Origin: Actinomycetes bacterium
Lineage (GTDB): Bacteria; Actinomycetota; Actinomycetes; Propionibacteriales; Propionibacteriaceae
Length of the DNA: 5,815 nucleotides
Assembly: GCA_023412435.1 (NCBI GenBank)
Contig: JAEYNS010000104.1
Location: forward strand, 1 to 5,815
Reading direction: 5' to 3'
The notes beneath the pieces were generated by a model that saw only the letters and a program-made list of their open reading frames with translations, ran no database searches and was not told where the DNA came from. Below, piece by piece: positions 1 through 5,673 of this stretch. A program made the translations under genes and the position numbers. The first letter of the stretch is position 1. The number at the start of each line of letters is the position of its first letter.

Positions 1-398
1 GGCAGGAAGACCCCGACGACGGCGGCCTGTCCCGCCGGCGGGGCCGGAGCCGCGCTGGACGCCGGAGCCAGCCCGCGCACGACGGGAAGCACCCGCCCGT
101 CGGCCACCTGAAGCGCGGTGAGGATCCGGGTGGTGCCGTCCTCACCGGTGATCAGCACCTCCTGGTCGGGAAGGTACTCGCCGGACACCTCCACCTGCCG
201 GCCGTAGACATCGCCGACGGTCCCGTCGGGGTTGACGTTCTCCAGCAGCGCGACCGGAGCGAGGGCAGCCCTGGCCTGAGCCGAGCTGTTCTCCTGCGAT
301 TCGAAGACCTGCATCTGCCACAGCCCGAGCCACAGCATGGTGATGGCGATCGCGACGCCGACGGCGCCGACCAGCCCCTGCTTGACCCGGGTAGGCAC
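1..398 (-). CDS. SURF1-like membrane protein, 3' part cut by window edge
   Basis: SURF1/Shy1 family proteins are membrane-anchored factors that help assemble the haem-copper cytochrome c oxidase. The visible part is 132 codons from a GTG at 398-396. It opens with a short basic stretch (PTRVKQ) and one hydrophobic segment at about residues 8-27 that ends in LWLGLWQMQVFE, matching the family's G-x-WQ signature just after the first membrane helix. It continues with RQVEVSGEYLPDQEVLI, a G-rich turn, and ILTALQVADGRVLPVVRGLAP, which follow the family pattern of V-x-G-x-(Y/W)-x-P, then TPL, then V-x-RG-(W/L)-x-P. The second membrane helix, expected near the C-terminus, lies outside the window. The GTG starts 4 nt after the ligase stop (TGA CGCG GTG) with no good Shine-Dalgarno, which suggests translational coupling. 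The next in-frame ATG (338-336) would destroy the helix, so GTG is preferred. No oxidase gene is in view. The family call rests on motif memory. Confidence 0.8.
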   Translation of the reverse strand, partial: MPTRVKQGLVGAVGVAIAITMLWLGLWQMQVFESQENSSAQARAALAPVALLENVNPDGTVGDVYGRQVEVSGEYLPDQEVLITGEDGTTRILTALQVADGRVLPVVRGLAPASSAAPAPPAGQAAVVGVFL

Positions 399-402
399 CG
401 CG

Positions 403-1368
403 TCAGCCCGCGTGCCGGGCCCAGGCGTTGTCGACCAGTTGGGCGCAGAGCAGACCGAAGTTCCAGCCCTTGGCCTCCACCGAGAGCGGCACCAGCGAGG
501 TCTCCGTCATGCCCGGGGCCGAGTTCGACTCGATGAAGACCGGCACGCCGTCGGAGCCGACGATGATGTCGGCCCGGGAGAGGTCACGCAGCCCGAACAC
601 GCGGTGCGCGGCGATGGCCAGCTCGGCACAGGCGGCCGCCACCTCGTCGCTCACGGTCGCGGGGGCGATGAACCGGGTCTGCCCTGCGGTGTAGCGCGCG
701 GTGTAGTCGTAGAACCCCGATTCGGGACGGATCTCCACCGCCGGCAGCGCGATCGGCTCGCCGTCGAGTTCGACGACGGTGACCGCGATCTCGGTGCCCT
801 CGATGTACTCCTGGATCACGGCGAGGTCGCCGTAGGAGTAGGCGGCGACCATCGCGGCGGGCAGCTCGGCCTGGCTGGTCACCTTCGTGCAGCCCAGCGC
901 CGAGCCGCTGCGGGCGGGCTTCACCATCATCGGGAAGCCGATCCGCTCGGCGAGGGCCCGAACCAGGTGGCCGGCGCCGAGCTCGCGGAACATGTCGTGG
1001 GGCAGCGCCACGGTCAGGGGGGTGCGCAGCCCGGCCTGCTCCGCGAGCGGCCCGCCGACTGCCTTGTTGAACGAACGGCGGCAGGCCGCGGGGGAGGAGC
1101 CGACGTAAGGCACGTCCAGCAGTCTGAGGACCTGTTGCAGGCCGCCGTCCTCGCCGACCCCGCCGTGCAGCAGCGGGAAGACCACCGGGTCGGTGAGCCC
1201 GCCGAGCAGGTCGATCAGGTCGGAGGTGACGTCGGCCTCGACCACCTCGCGGCCCTGGTCCCGCAGCGCCTGGGCGACGCGGCGACCGGACCGCAGCGAG
1301 ACCTCGCGTTCGTGGGAGAGCCCGCCGGCGAGCACCACGATCGGGCCATGGGATGTGCGCTGTGACAT
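403..1368 (-). CDS. ddl: D-alanine--D-alanine ligase family ATP-grasp enzyme
   Basis: Ddl enzymes join two D-alanines with ATP in the cytoplasm to supply the peptidoglycan dipeptide. This protein has 321 residues, within the usual range. The N-terminal domain shows GGLSHEREVSL (residues 15-25, Glu20 matching the substrate-binding Glu of E. coli DdlB), LLHGGVGEDGGLQ (66-78) and VPYVGS (86-91). The ATP-grasp part shows K102, K150 followed by a GSALG loop (155-159), EYIEGTE (187-193), the omega loop FYDYTARY (219-226), R265/D267, and FIESNSAPGMTETSLVP (278-294) with the metal ligands E280 and N282. All expected catalytic positions are present. Differences from DdlB are Arg in place of Lys before the omega-loop Tyr, and RADII rather than R-I/V-D-x. 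The ATG lies 10 nt after the aminotransferase stop with only a weak AGGCG upstream. It may be the cell's main Ddl or a paralogue that joins other amino acids; the sequence cannot decide. Confidence 0.9.
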   Translation of the reverse strand: MSQRTSHGPIVVLAGGLSHEREVSLRSGRRVAQALRDQGREVVEADVTSDLIDLLGGLTDPVVFPLLHGGVGEDGGLQQVLRLLDVPYVGSSPAACRRSFNKAVGGPLAEQAGLRTPLTVALPHDMFRELGAGHLVRALAERIGFPMMVKPARSGSALGCTKVTSQAELPAAMVAAYSYGDLAVIQEYIEGTEIAVTVVELDGEPIALPAVEIRPESGFYDYTARYTAGQTRFIAPATVSDEVAAACAELAIAAHRVFGLRDLSRADIIVGSDGVPVFIESNSAPGMTETSLVPLSVEAKGWNFGLLCAQLVDNAWARHAG

Positions 1369-1378
1369 GTGTGTTCGC

Positions 1379-2701
1379 CTAACTGATGTCGGGGGCCGGA
1401 CCTGAGGTCTGGTCGAGGTAGCGGTGGGTTCCGGACTCTGCTGACAGCCCGAACGTCCTGATCATGTCGAGCTCGCCCTCGATGACCTCACCGAGCCGGC
1501 GGGTGCCCTCGAGGATGCGCTCCGGGGTGGGGAAGCAGAACGACAGCCTCATGTTGCGGCTGCCGAGCCCGTCGGCGTAGAACGCCGTGCCGGGCACGTA
1601 GGCCACCCTGGCCGAGACGGCGCGGGGCAGCATCGCCTGGGCGTCGAGGCCCTCAGGCAGGGTCACCCAGACGAAGAAGCCGCCCTCGGGGTGGGTCCAG
1701 GTGGTGCCCTCGGGCATGTGTTCGCGCAGGCCGGCGAACATGGCGTCGCGACGTTCGCGGTACATCGCCCGGTACGCCTCGATCTGGCCACGCCAGTCGA
1801 ACTGGTCGAGGTAGGCGGAGATCACGTACTGGGAGAAGACCGGCGGAGCGAGCGTCGCGGCCTCCTGGGTGAGGACCAGCTTCTCCCGGACGGCGTGCGG
1901 TGCCAGCGCCCAGCCCACCCGGAAGCCGGGGGCGAAGGTCTTGGAGAACGAGCCGAGGTAGACGACGTTGTCGGCGTCCATCGAGCGGATCGCGGGCAGC
2001 GGCTCGTCCTTCAACGTGAGCAGGCCGTACGGGTTGTCCTCGATGATCAGCAGGCTGTGCTGCCTGGCCAACTCGACGAGGCGCTGTCTGCGCTCAAGAG
2101 TCTGGGTGACGCCGGTCGGGTTCTGGAAGTTGGGAATGGTGTAGAGGAACTTCACCTTCTTGCCGGCCGCCCGCAGCGTGACGATGGCGTGCACCAGCGC
2201 ATCGGGGTCGATGCCGTGCTCGTCCATGGCGATGTGGACCACCTCGCACTGGTAGGCGTGGAAGGTGCCCAGTGCCCCGACGTAGGACGGCGCCTCCGCC
2301 AGCACCACATCGCCCGGGTCGCAGAACACACGGGTGACGAGGTCCAACGCCTGCTGGGAGCCGCAGCTGACGACGATGTCGTCGGCGTGCGCGGCGATCG
2401 CCTCCTCGGCCATCACCTCGACGATCTTCTCGCGCATGAACTGCTCGCCCTGGCCCGAGCCGTACTGCATGGCCTGGGTGCCGTGCTCACGGATCAGCCG
2501 TGACACCGCCTCCCCGAGCGCTTCGCGGGGGAGGTCGGCGATGTTGGGCATCCCGCCGGCGAGGGAGACGACTTCCGGCCGATTGGCGACGGCGAACAGG
2601 GCGCGCACGGCTGAGACGGTCAGTCCGTGGGTCCGTTCGGCGTACGCATCGACATAAGTGTCCAGGCGGGTGTCCCGCCGGGACGGTTCAGGAAGGCTCA
2701 C
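1379..2701 (-). CDS. PLP-dependent class I/II aminotransferase (LysN/MocR-type catalytic domain)
   Basis: This is a fold-type I PLP enzyme that moves amino groups between an amino acid and a 2-oxo acid; the substrate is not evident. With the GTG start at 2701 it has 440 residues. Motifs in that numbering are SLAGGMP (46-52), a GSGQGE segment (82-87), SCGSQQALDL (112-121), NPTGV (N194), EDNPYGLL with D222 and Y225, SFSKTFAPGFRVGW with PLP-binding K254, and RNMRLSFCF with R385, the likely carboxylate-binding Arg. These fit the 2-aminoadipate/LysN and MocR-domain branch, but there is no winged-helix DNA-binding domain, so it is an enzyme and not a MocR regulator. Starts are uncertain. An ATG at 2776 would overlap the divergent GNAT gene. 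GTG 2719 has a weak TAGG six nt upstream. GTG 2701 has no Shine-Dalgarno but begins close to the conserved region (YAERTHGLTVSAVRALFAVA). It is first gene of the run leading into the ligase and SURF1 genes. Confidence 0.88.
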   Translation of the reverse strand: MSLPEPSRRDTRLDTYVDAYAERTHGLTVSAVRALFAVANRPEVVSLAGGMPNIADLPREALGEAVSRLIREHGTQAMQYGSGQGEQFMREKIVEVMAEEAIAAHADDIVVSCGSQQALDLVTRVFCDPGDVVLAEAPSYVGALGTFHAYQCEVVHIAMDEHGIDPDALVHAIVTLRAAGKKVKFLYTIPNFQNPTGVTQTLERRQRLVELARQHSLLIIEDNPYGLLTLKDEPLPAIRSMDADNVVYLGSFSKTFAPGFRVGWALAPHAVREKLVLTQEAATLAPPVFSQYVISAYLDQFDWRGQIEAYRAMYRERRDAMFAGLREHMPEGTTWTHPEGGFFVWVTLPEGLDAQAMLPRAVSARVAYVPGTAFYADGLGSRNMRLSFCFPTPERILEGTRRLGEVIEGELDMIRTFGLSAESGTHRYLDQTSGPAPDIS

Positions 2702-2712
2702 CCGACCAGACT

Positions 2713-2726
2713 GCCGCACCTGCGGC
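2713..2726. promoter_or_regulatory. Perfect 6-bp dyad in divergent control region (possible operator)
   Basis: GCCGCA-CC-TGCGGC is a perfect inverted repeat. It sits in the 59-nt region between the aminotransferase and GNAT starts, directly before the GNAT -10-like hexamer. A protein bound here could affect both genes. Six-base dyads arise by chance easily in DNA this rich in GC, and no regulator gene is nearby, so the operator role is a guess. Confidence 0.3.
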
Positions 2727-2727
2727 C

Positions 2728-2733
2728 TAGGAT
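2728..2733 (+). promoter_or_regulatory. Candidate -10 element for the GNAT gene
   Basis: TAGGAT resembles the actinobacterial housekeeping -10 (TAnnnT). It would place a transcript start near 2740, about 20 nt before the GNAT ATG and just upstream of its GAGGAG Shine-Dalgarno at 2751-2756. No convincing -35 stands 16-19 nt upstream, which is common in actinobacterial promoters. I saw no good matching promoter on the minus strand for the aminotransferase. Confidence 0.4.
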
Positions 2734-2760
2734 GAAAACCGATCCCACCAGAGGAGCCAG

Positions 2761-3288
2761 ATGAGCAACCTGTCATGGGTAGGTCGCGGGGACCTGGCCG
2801 GCCTGTCCTGCCCGTACTGCGGTCGCCAGGTCAGTCCTGACGACGAGGGGATGGTCGCCGCCGAGCAGGCCTGGGGTTTCGTCGGGGCCAGCCTCTCGCT
2901 GCACGGTGAGCGCACCGGTCTGCTGCTGCTCGCCCCGGTGCCCGGGACCGGCGACGCCCTGCTCACCTGCCTGTGGGTGGCGCCGGGCCGGACCGGACGC
3001 GGGCGGGGCCGCCGGCTGGTGCAGGCCGCCGCGGCGGGCCTGCTGTCCCGCGACGTCCGGGCGATCGTGGCGCGCGGCAGCAGGGTGAAGAAGGACTGCG
3101 GGACACCGCCGGCCGACTTCCTGCGCGCGGTCGGGTTCAGCAAGGGCCTGGACGAGCGGCTCTACCGGCTCGACCTCGACACCACTGTCGCGGAGCGCTC
3201 CGGGTTGCGGGCGCTGCTGGCGCGGCTGGTGGGCGCGTTGCGTCCCCTGGGTCCAGAACCGGTGGGACGGGTGTCGCGGGAGGGCTGA
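2761..3288 (+). CDS. GNAT-family N-acetyltransferase with N-terminal CxxC
   Basis: GNAT enzymes transfer an acetyl group from acetyl-CoA to an amine; this substrate is unknown. The 175-residue protein has a central strand-loop-helix, LLTCLWVAPGRTGRGRGRRLVQ (about 67-88), matching motif A, the acetyl-CoA pyrophosphate loop. The usual Arg/Gln that opens the Q/R-x-x-G-x-G/A signature appears to be Thr78, while G81 and G83 are kept. The N-terminus carries CPYC (17-20), and another Cys (C113) precedes TPPADFLRAVGF (115-126) and a YRLDLDTTV tail (135-143). From memory, this layout (early CxxC, then Cys, then P-A-x-FL-x-x-x-GF) matches a small GNAT protein found beside parB/trxA in Actinobacteria. 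The ATG has a good GAGGAG 4 nt upstream. The gene diverges from the aminotransferase and converges on map with no spacer. The last 30 residues are Arg/Leu/Pro-rich and look poorly conserved. Confidence 0.75.
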   Translation: MSNLSWVGRGDLAGLSCPYCGRQVSPDDEGMVAAEQAWGFVGASLSLHGERTGLLLLAPVPGTGDALLTCLWVAPGRTGRGRGRRLVQAAAAGLLSRDVRAIVARGSRVKKDCGTPPADFLRAVGFSKGLDERLYRLDLDTTVAERSGLRALLARLVGALRPLGPEPVGRVSREG

Positions 3289-3295
3289 TCAGCCC
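3282..3295. repeat. Perfect 14-bp palindrome across two abutting stop codons
   Basis: GGGCTGATCAGCCC is fully self-complementary. Its core TGATCA is the TGA stop of the GNAT gene (3286-3288) directly followed by the complement of the TGA stop of map (3289-3291). In RNA it could form at most a 5-bp stem with a GATC loop, and no T-run follows on either side. A weak or protein-assisted bidirectional terminator is possible, but the sequence does not look like a standard intrinsic terminator. Confidence 0.45.
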
Positions 3296-4065
3296 AGGAA
3301 GGCCCGGTCGGTCAGGATGATCGGCCCGTCCGCGGTGATCGCGATGGTGTGCTCGGAGTGGGCGCCGCGTGACCCGTCCGCGCTACGCAAGGTCCAGCCG
3401 TCGGCGTCGGTGACGATCTTGTCGGTGCCGGCGAGGAACCACGGCTCCACGGCGATCACCAGGCCCTCCCGCAGCGGGAACCCGCGGCCCGGACGGCCGT
3501 CGTTGGGCACGTGCGGGTCGCCGTGCATGGTACGGCCCACCCCGTGCCCTCCGAACTGGGTGTTGACCAGGTAGCCGGCGGCGCGGGCCACCTCGCCGAT
3601 CGCCGCGGCGATGTCGCCGGTCTTGTTGCCGAGCGTGGCGGGGGCGATCGCGGCGTCGAGGGCCCGCGCGGTGGTCTCGATCAGGGCCAGGGCGGCCTCG
3701 CGGGGCGTCCCGACGACGAAGGAGATCGCCGAGTCGGCCACCCAGCCGTCGAGGGAGACGGCGAAGTCGAGTGAGAGCAGGTCACCGTCGCGCAGCACGT
3801 AGTCGTGGGGCAGGCCGTGCAGCACGGCGTCGTTGACCGAGGTGCAGATCACCTTGCCGAACGGACCGGAGCCGAACGAGGGGTGGTAGTCGATGTAGCA
3901 GGACTCCGCCCCTGCCGCCCGGATCAGTTCGTGCGCGCGGGCGTCGATGGCGAGCAGGTTGGTGCCTACCGAGACCTCGTCACGCAGGGTGGCGAGCACG
4001 CTCGCGACGAACCGCCCGGCGGGCTTCATGGCCTCCAGTTCGGCGGGAGTGCGCAACTCGATCAT
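3289..4065 (-). CDS. map: Type I methionine aminopeptidase
   Basis: This cytosolic metalloprotease removes the initiator Met from new proteins after deformylation. It has 258 residues, close to the short type Ia form, with no N-terminal zinc-finger or proline-rich extension. All expected active-site residues are present: H83 (HGLP), metal ligands D100 (SLDFAV), D111 (WVADSA), H174 (GGHGVGR), E207 (AVEPW) and E238 (SEHT), plus H181 (TMHGDPHVP). The usual GDT/GDA at the second Asp is ADS here. The start ATG at 4065 begins with MIELRTPAELEAMKPAGR, the family's normal N-terminus. No start codon lies between it and the trxA stop in this frame, although the frame stays open back to an ATG at 4179 inside trxA. 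There is no evident Shine-Dalgarno. It follows trxA by 37 nt on the same strand and probably shares its transcript. From memory, the main actinobacterial map usually sits near adk and secY, so this may be a second copy. Confidence 0.92.
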   Translation of the reverse strand: MIELRTPAELEAMKPAGRFVASVLATLRDEVSVGTNLLAIDARAHELIRAAGAESCYIDYHPSFGSGPFGKVICTSVNDAVLHGLPHDYVLRDGDLLSLDFAVSLDGWVADSAISFVVGTPREAALALIETTARALDAAIAPATLGNKTGDIAAAIGEVARAAGYLVNTQFGGHGVGRTMHGDPHVPNDGRPGRGFPLREGLVIAVEPWFLAGTDKIVTDADGWTLRSADGSRGAHSEHTIAITADGPIILTDRAFLG

Positions 4066-4102
4066 GGCGAGGGCGGCGCGGGCTGCGGACGGTTCGGACT
4101 GC

Positions 4103-4426
4103 TCAGAGGTACTCCTCGAGGGCCCGCACCAGGGTGGCCTTGGTCTTGCCGCCCTGGAACTGCTTGACGACGTCGCCACCGACGAAGACCTGGATGGTCG
4201 GCAGGCCCAGGATGCCGTACTTGATGGTGGTGTCGGTGTTGAGGTCGGCGTTCAGCTTGACGAAGGAGATCTTGTCGCCGTACTCGACGGCGAGCTCCTC
4301 GATGATCGGGGAGAGCTGCTTGCACGGCGCGCACCACTCGGCCCAGTAGTCGACGACAACCGGCTTGGACGACTTCAGCACCTCGTCGGTGAAGGTGGCG
4401 TCAGTGACTTCGGCGACAGCGGCCAT
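4103..4426 (-). CDS. trxA: Thioredoxin
   Basis: Thioredoxin is a small cytosolic disulfide reductase that is itself reduced by TrxB with NADPH. At 107 residues it is full length for a single-domain thioredoxin. The active site is WCAPCK with C32 and C35, preceded by VVVDYWAEW and the buried D26. The conserved cis-proline is P76 in GLPTIQVF, and the GG turn follows in the next strand (FVGGDVVKQFQGG). The active site reads WCAPC instead of the commoner WCGPC, a known natural variant. The ATG has an excellent GAGGAG 5 nt upstream (4432-4437). The 74-nt gap from trxB contains no SigR-like promoter, only a weak GCTGG-A-CCAGC dyad at 4482-4492, so transcription probably comes from the trxB promoter. 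The gene directly precedes map. Confidence 0.97.
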   Translation of the reverse strand: MAAVAEVTDATFTDEVLKSSKPVVVDYWAEWCAPCKQLSPIIEELAVEYGDKISFVKLNADLNTDTTIKYGILGLPTIQVFVGGDVVKQFQGGKTKATLVRALEEYL

Positions 4427-4500
4427 GGGGGCTCCTCGGGTGCGGGACGGGTTGTGGACGTGTGGGCGCGGCGCCGTGGCCGCTGGACCAGCCTAGGGGC

Positions 4501-5469
4501 TCAGGCCGACACCGCATCGGCCAGCGCGGCGCCGGAATCGGCGAGCGCGGCCAGGTAGCGCTCGGCGTCCAGAGCGGCCGCGCAGCCGGTGCCGGCCGCG
4601 GTGATCGCCTGCCGGTAGCTGTGATCGACCAGGTCGCCGGCGGCGAACACCCCCGGCACGTTCGTGCGGGTGGTCGGTGCGTCGACCATGACGTAGCCGG
4701 CGGCGTCCACCTCGACCTGGCCACGGACCAGTTCCGAGCGCGGATCGTGCCCGATCGCGACGAAGAGGCCCTGGACGGGAAGTTCGCGGGTCGCACCGGT
4801 GATCGTGTCGGTCAGGGTCAGCGAGGACACCGAGGACTCGCCGTTGATCCCGGTCACCGCCGAGTTCCACGCGAAGCCGAGCTTCGGATCGGCCTCGGCC
4901 CTGGCGATCATGATCTTGGACGCGCGCAACTCGTCGCGCCGGTGGATCACGGTCACCGAGCGGGCGAACCGGGTGAGGAAGGTGGCCTCCTCCAACGCCG
5001 AGTCGCCGCCGCCGACCACGGCAATGTCCTTGTCGCGGAAGAAGAAGCCGTCGCAGGTGGCGCACCACGACACGCCCCGGCCCGACAGCCGGTCCTCGTC
5101 CGGCAGGCCGAGACGCCGGTAGCCGGACCCCATGGCGAGGATCACGGCTCGTGCCCTGTGGACGGTGCCGTCGGAGTCGGTGACCGACTTCACGGGCCCG
5201 GTGAGGTCGACCTCGGTCACGTCGTCGGTGATGATCTCCGCGCCGAACCGGGCGGCCTGGGCCCGCATCGCGATCATCAGGTCCGGGCCCATGATGCCCT
5301 CGGCGAAGCCGGGGAAGTTCTCCACCTCGGTCGTGTTCATCAAGGCGCCGCCGGCGGTGAGCGCGCCCTCGAACAGCAGCGGCTTCAGGTTCGCGCGCGC
5401 GGTGTAGATCCCGGCGGTGTAGCCGGCCGGGCCGGAGCCGATGATGATGACGTCACGAATCTCAGACAT
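4501..5469 (-). CDS. trxB: Thioredoxin-disulfide reductase (NADPH, FAD)
   Basis: TrxB passes electrons from NADPH through FAD and a redox-active disulfide to thioredoxin. The 322-residue protein is the normal length for the low-molecular-weight bacterial enzyme. In order it shows the FAD-binding GSGPAG (11-16), [18 protein letters not shown] (38-55), the redox centre CATC (136-139), the NADPH-binding GGGDSA (153-158), HRRDELRAS (176-184), whose arginines favour NADPH over NADH, and the second FAD motif VFAAGD (274-279). Nothing is missing. The start ATG at 5469 has GAGGA three nt upstream (5473-5477), preceded by a leader containing a 7-bp dyad and, farther up, a SigR-type promoter at 5533-5558. 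It heads a leftward trxB-trxA-map run. The divergent neighbour at 5674 lies 204 nt away. Confidence 0.98.
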   Translation of the reverse strand: MSEIRDVIIIGSGPAGYTAGIYTARANLKPLLFEGALTAGGALMNTTEVENFPGFAEGIMGPDLMIAMRAQAARFGAEIITDDVTEVDLTGPVKSVTDSDGTVHRARAVILAMGSGYRRLGLPDEDRLSGRGVSWCATCDGFFFRDKDIAVVGGGDSALEEATFLTRFARSVTVIHRRDELRASKIMIARAEADPKLGFAWNSAVTGINGESSVSSLTLTDTITGATRELPVQGLFVAIGHDPRSELVRGQVEVDAAGYVMVDAPTTRTNVPGVFAAGDLVDHSYRQAITAAGTGCAAALDAERYLAALADSGAALADAVSA

Positions 5470-5503
5470 GGTTCCTCAGCGCTGTTCTCGGGATGCCCAC
5501 TCT

Positions 5504-5519
5504 ACCGGCCGTGGCCGGT
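5504..5519 (-). promoter_or_regulatory. 7-bp inverted repeat in trxB leader
   Basis: ACCGGCC-GT-GGCCGGT is a perfect dyad of 7 bp. It would lie about 5-10 nt downstream of the start point predicted from the SigR-like promoter. In the trxB leader RNA it could form a GC-rich stem (6 bp with a 4-nt loop) that would stabilise the 5' end; as DNA it could be an operator. It is too far from the ribosome-binding site (5473-5477) to cover it directly. Confidence 0.35.
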
Positions 5520-5532
5520 CCCTACCCCGGTC

Positions 5533-5558
5533 AACCCGGTGCCGCCGGCGCGCATTCC
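5533..5558 (-). promoter_or_regulatory. SigR/SigH-type (thiol-stress ECF sigma) promoter of trxB
   Basis: Reading the minus strand, GGGAAT ends at 5554 (GGAAT at 5558-5554). Exactly 18 nt follow, then GTT at 5535-5533, followed by GA. This is a full match to the GGAAT-N18/19-GTT consensus of the disulfide-stress sigma factor SigR of Streptomyces and SigH of Mycobacterium, for which the trxB-trxA operon is the classic target. The predicted transcript start is near 5526, giving a leader of about 55 nt before the trxB ATG. The position, strand, spacing and target gene all agree, so I regard it as real although it is read only from sequence. Confidence 0.85.
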
Positions 5559-5662
5559 CACGCCCAGCGGACCCCTCGCGCCGTTTGTCGCGGGGCCGCC
5601 CGGGTAAGGGTTGGGCTGAGATGCGAACGGATCGCGCCCGGACCTGCAGCCCGGGGCAACCC

Positions 5663-5668
5663 AGGAGG
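5663..5668 (+). promoter_or_regulatory. Strong Shine-Dalgarno of the right-edge gene
   Basis: AGGAGG lies 5 nt before ATG 5674 and fixes the start of the partial gene that follows. It is the strongest ribosome-binding site in the window. A second ATG at 5669 (ATG CCA TGA) lies too close to this site to be used and stops after two codons. Confidence 0.8.
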
Positions 5669-5673
5669 ATGCC

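Noticed and set aside
337..1365. Long plus-strand open frame opposite the Ddl-family gene
   Set aside because: It is rich in Gly, Arg, His and Val with no recognisable motif. It mirrors a gene with a full set of ligase motifs, as expected in GC-rich DNA where the antisense frame lacks stops.
1691..2503. 270-codon plus-strand open frame opposite the aminotransferase
   Set aside because: Same shadow effect; no motif, and the opposite strand encodes a complete PLP enzyme.
2702..2776. Aminotransferase start at ATG 2776
   Set aside because: It would overlap the GNAT gene's start and add a Ser/Gly-rich stretch unlike the family N-terminus.
4066..4179. Upstream start of map at ATG 4179
   Set aside because: It would overlap trxA by 77 nt and add 38 residues of Ser/Arg/Ala/Pro-rich sequence. 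MIELRTPAELEAMK is the normal family start.
4427..4500. Independent trxA promoter or terminator in the trxB-trxA gap
   Set aside because: No GGAAT-GTT pair or good -10/-35 was seen. The GCTGG-A-CCAGC dyad is short, with no T-run after it.
4462..5607. 381-codon plus-strand open frame opposite trxB
   Set aside because: It is an antisense shadow with low-complexity Gly/Arg/Asp/Val composition. It crosses the trxB promoter region and lacks a Shine-Dalgarno and domains.
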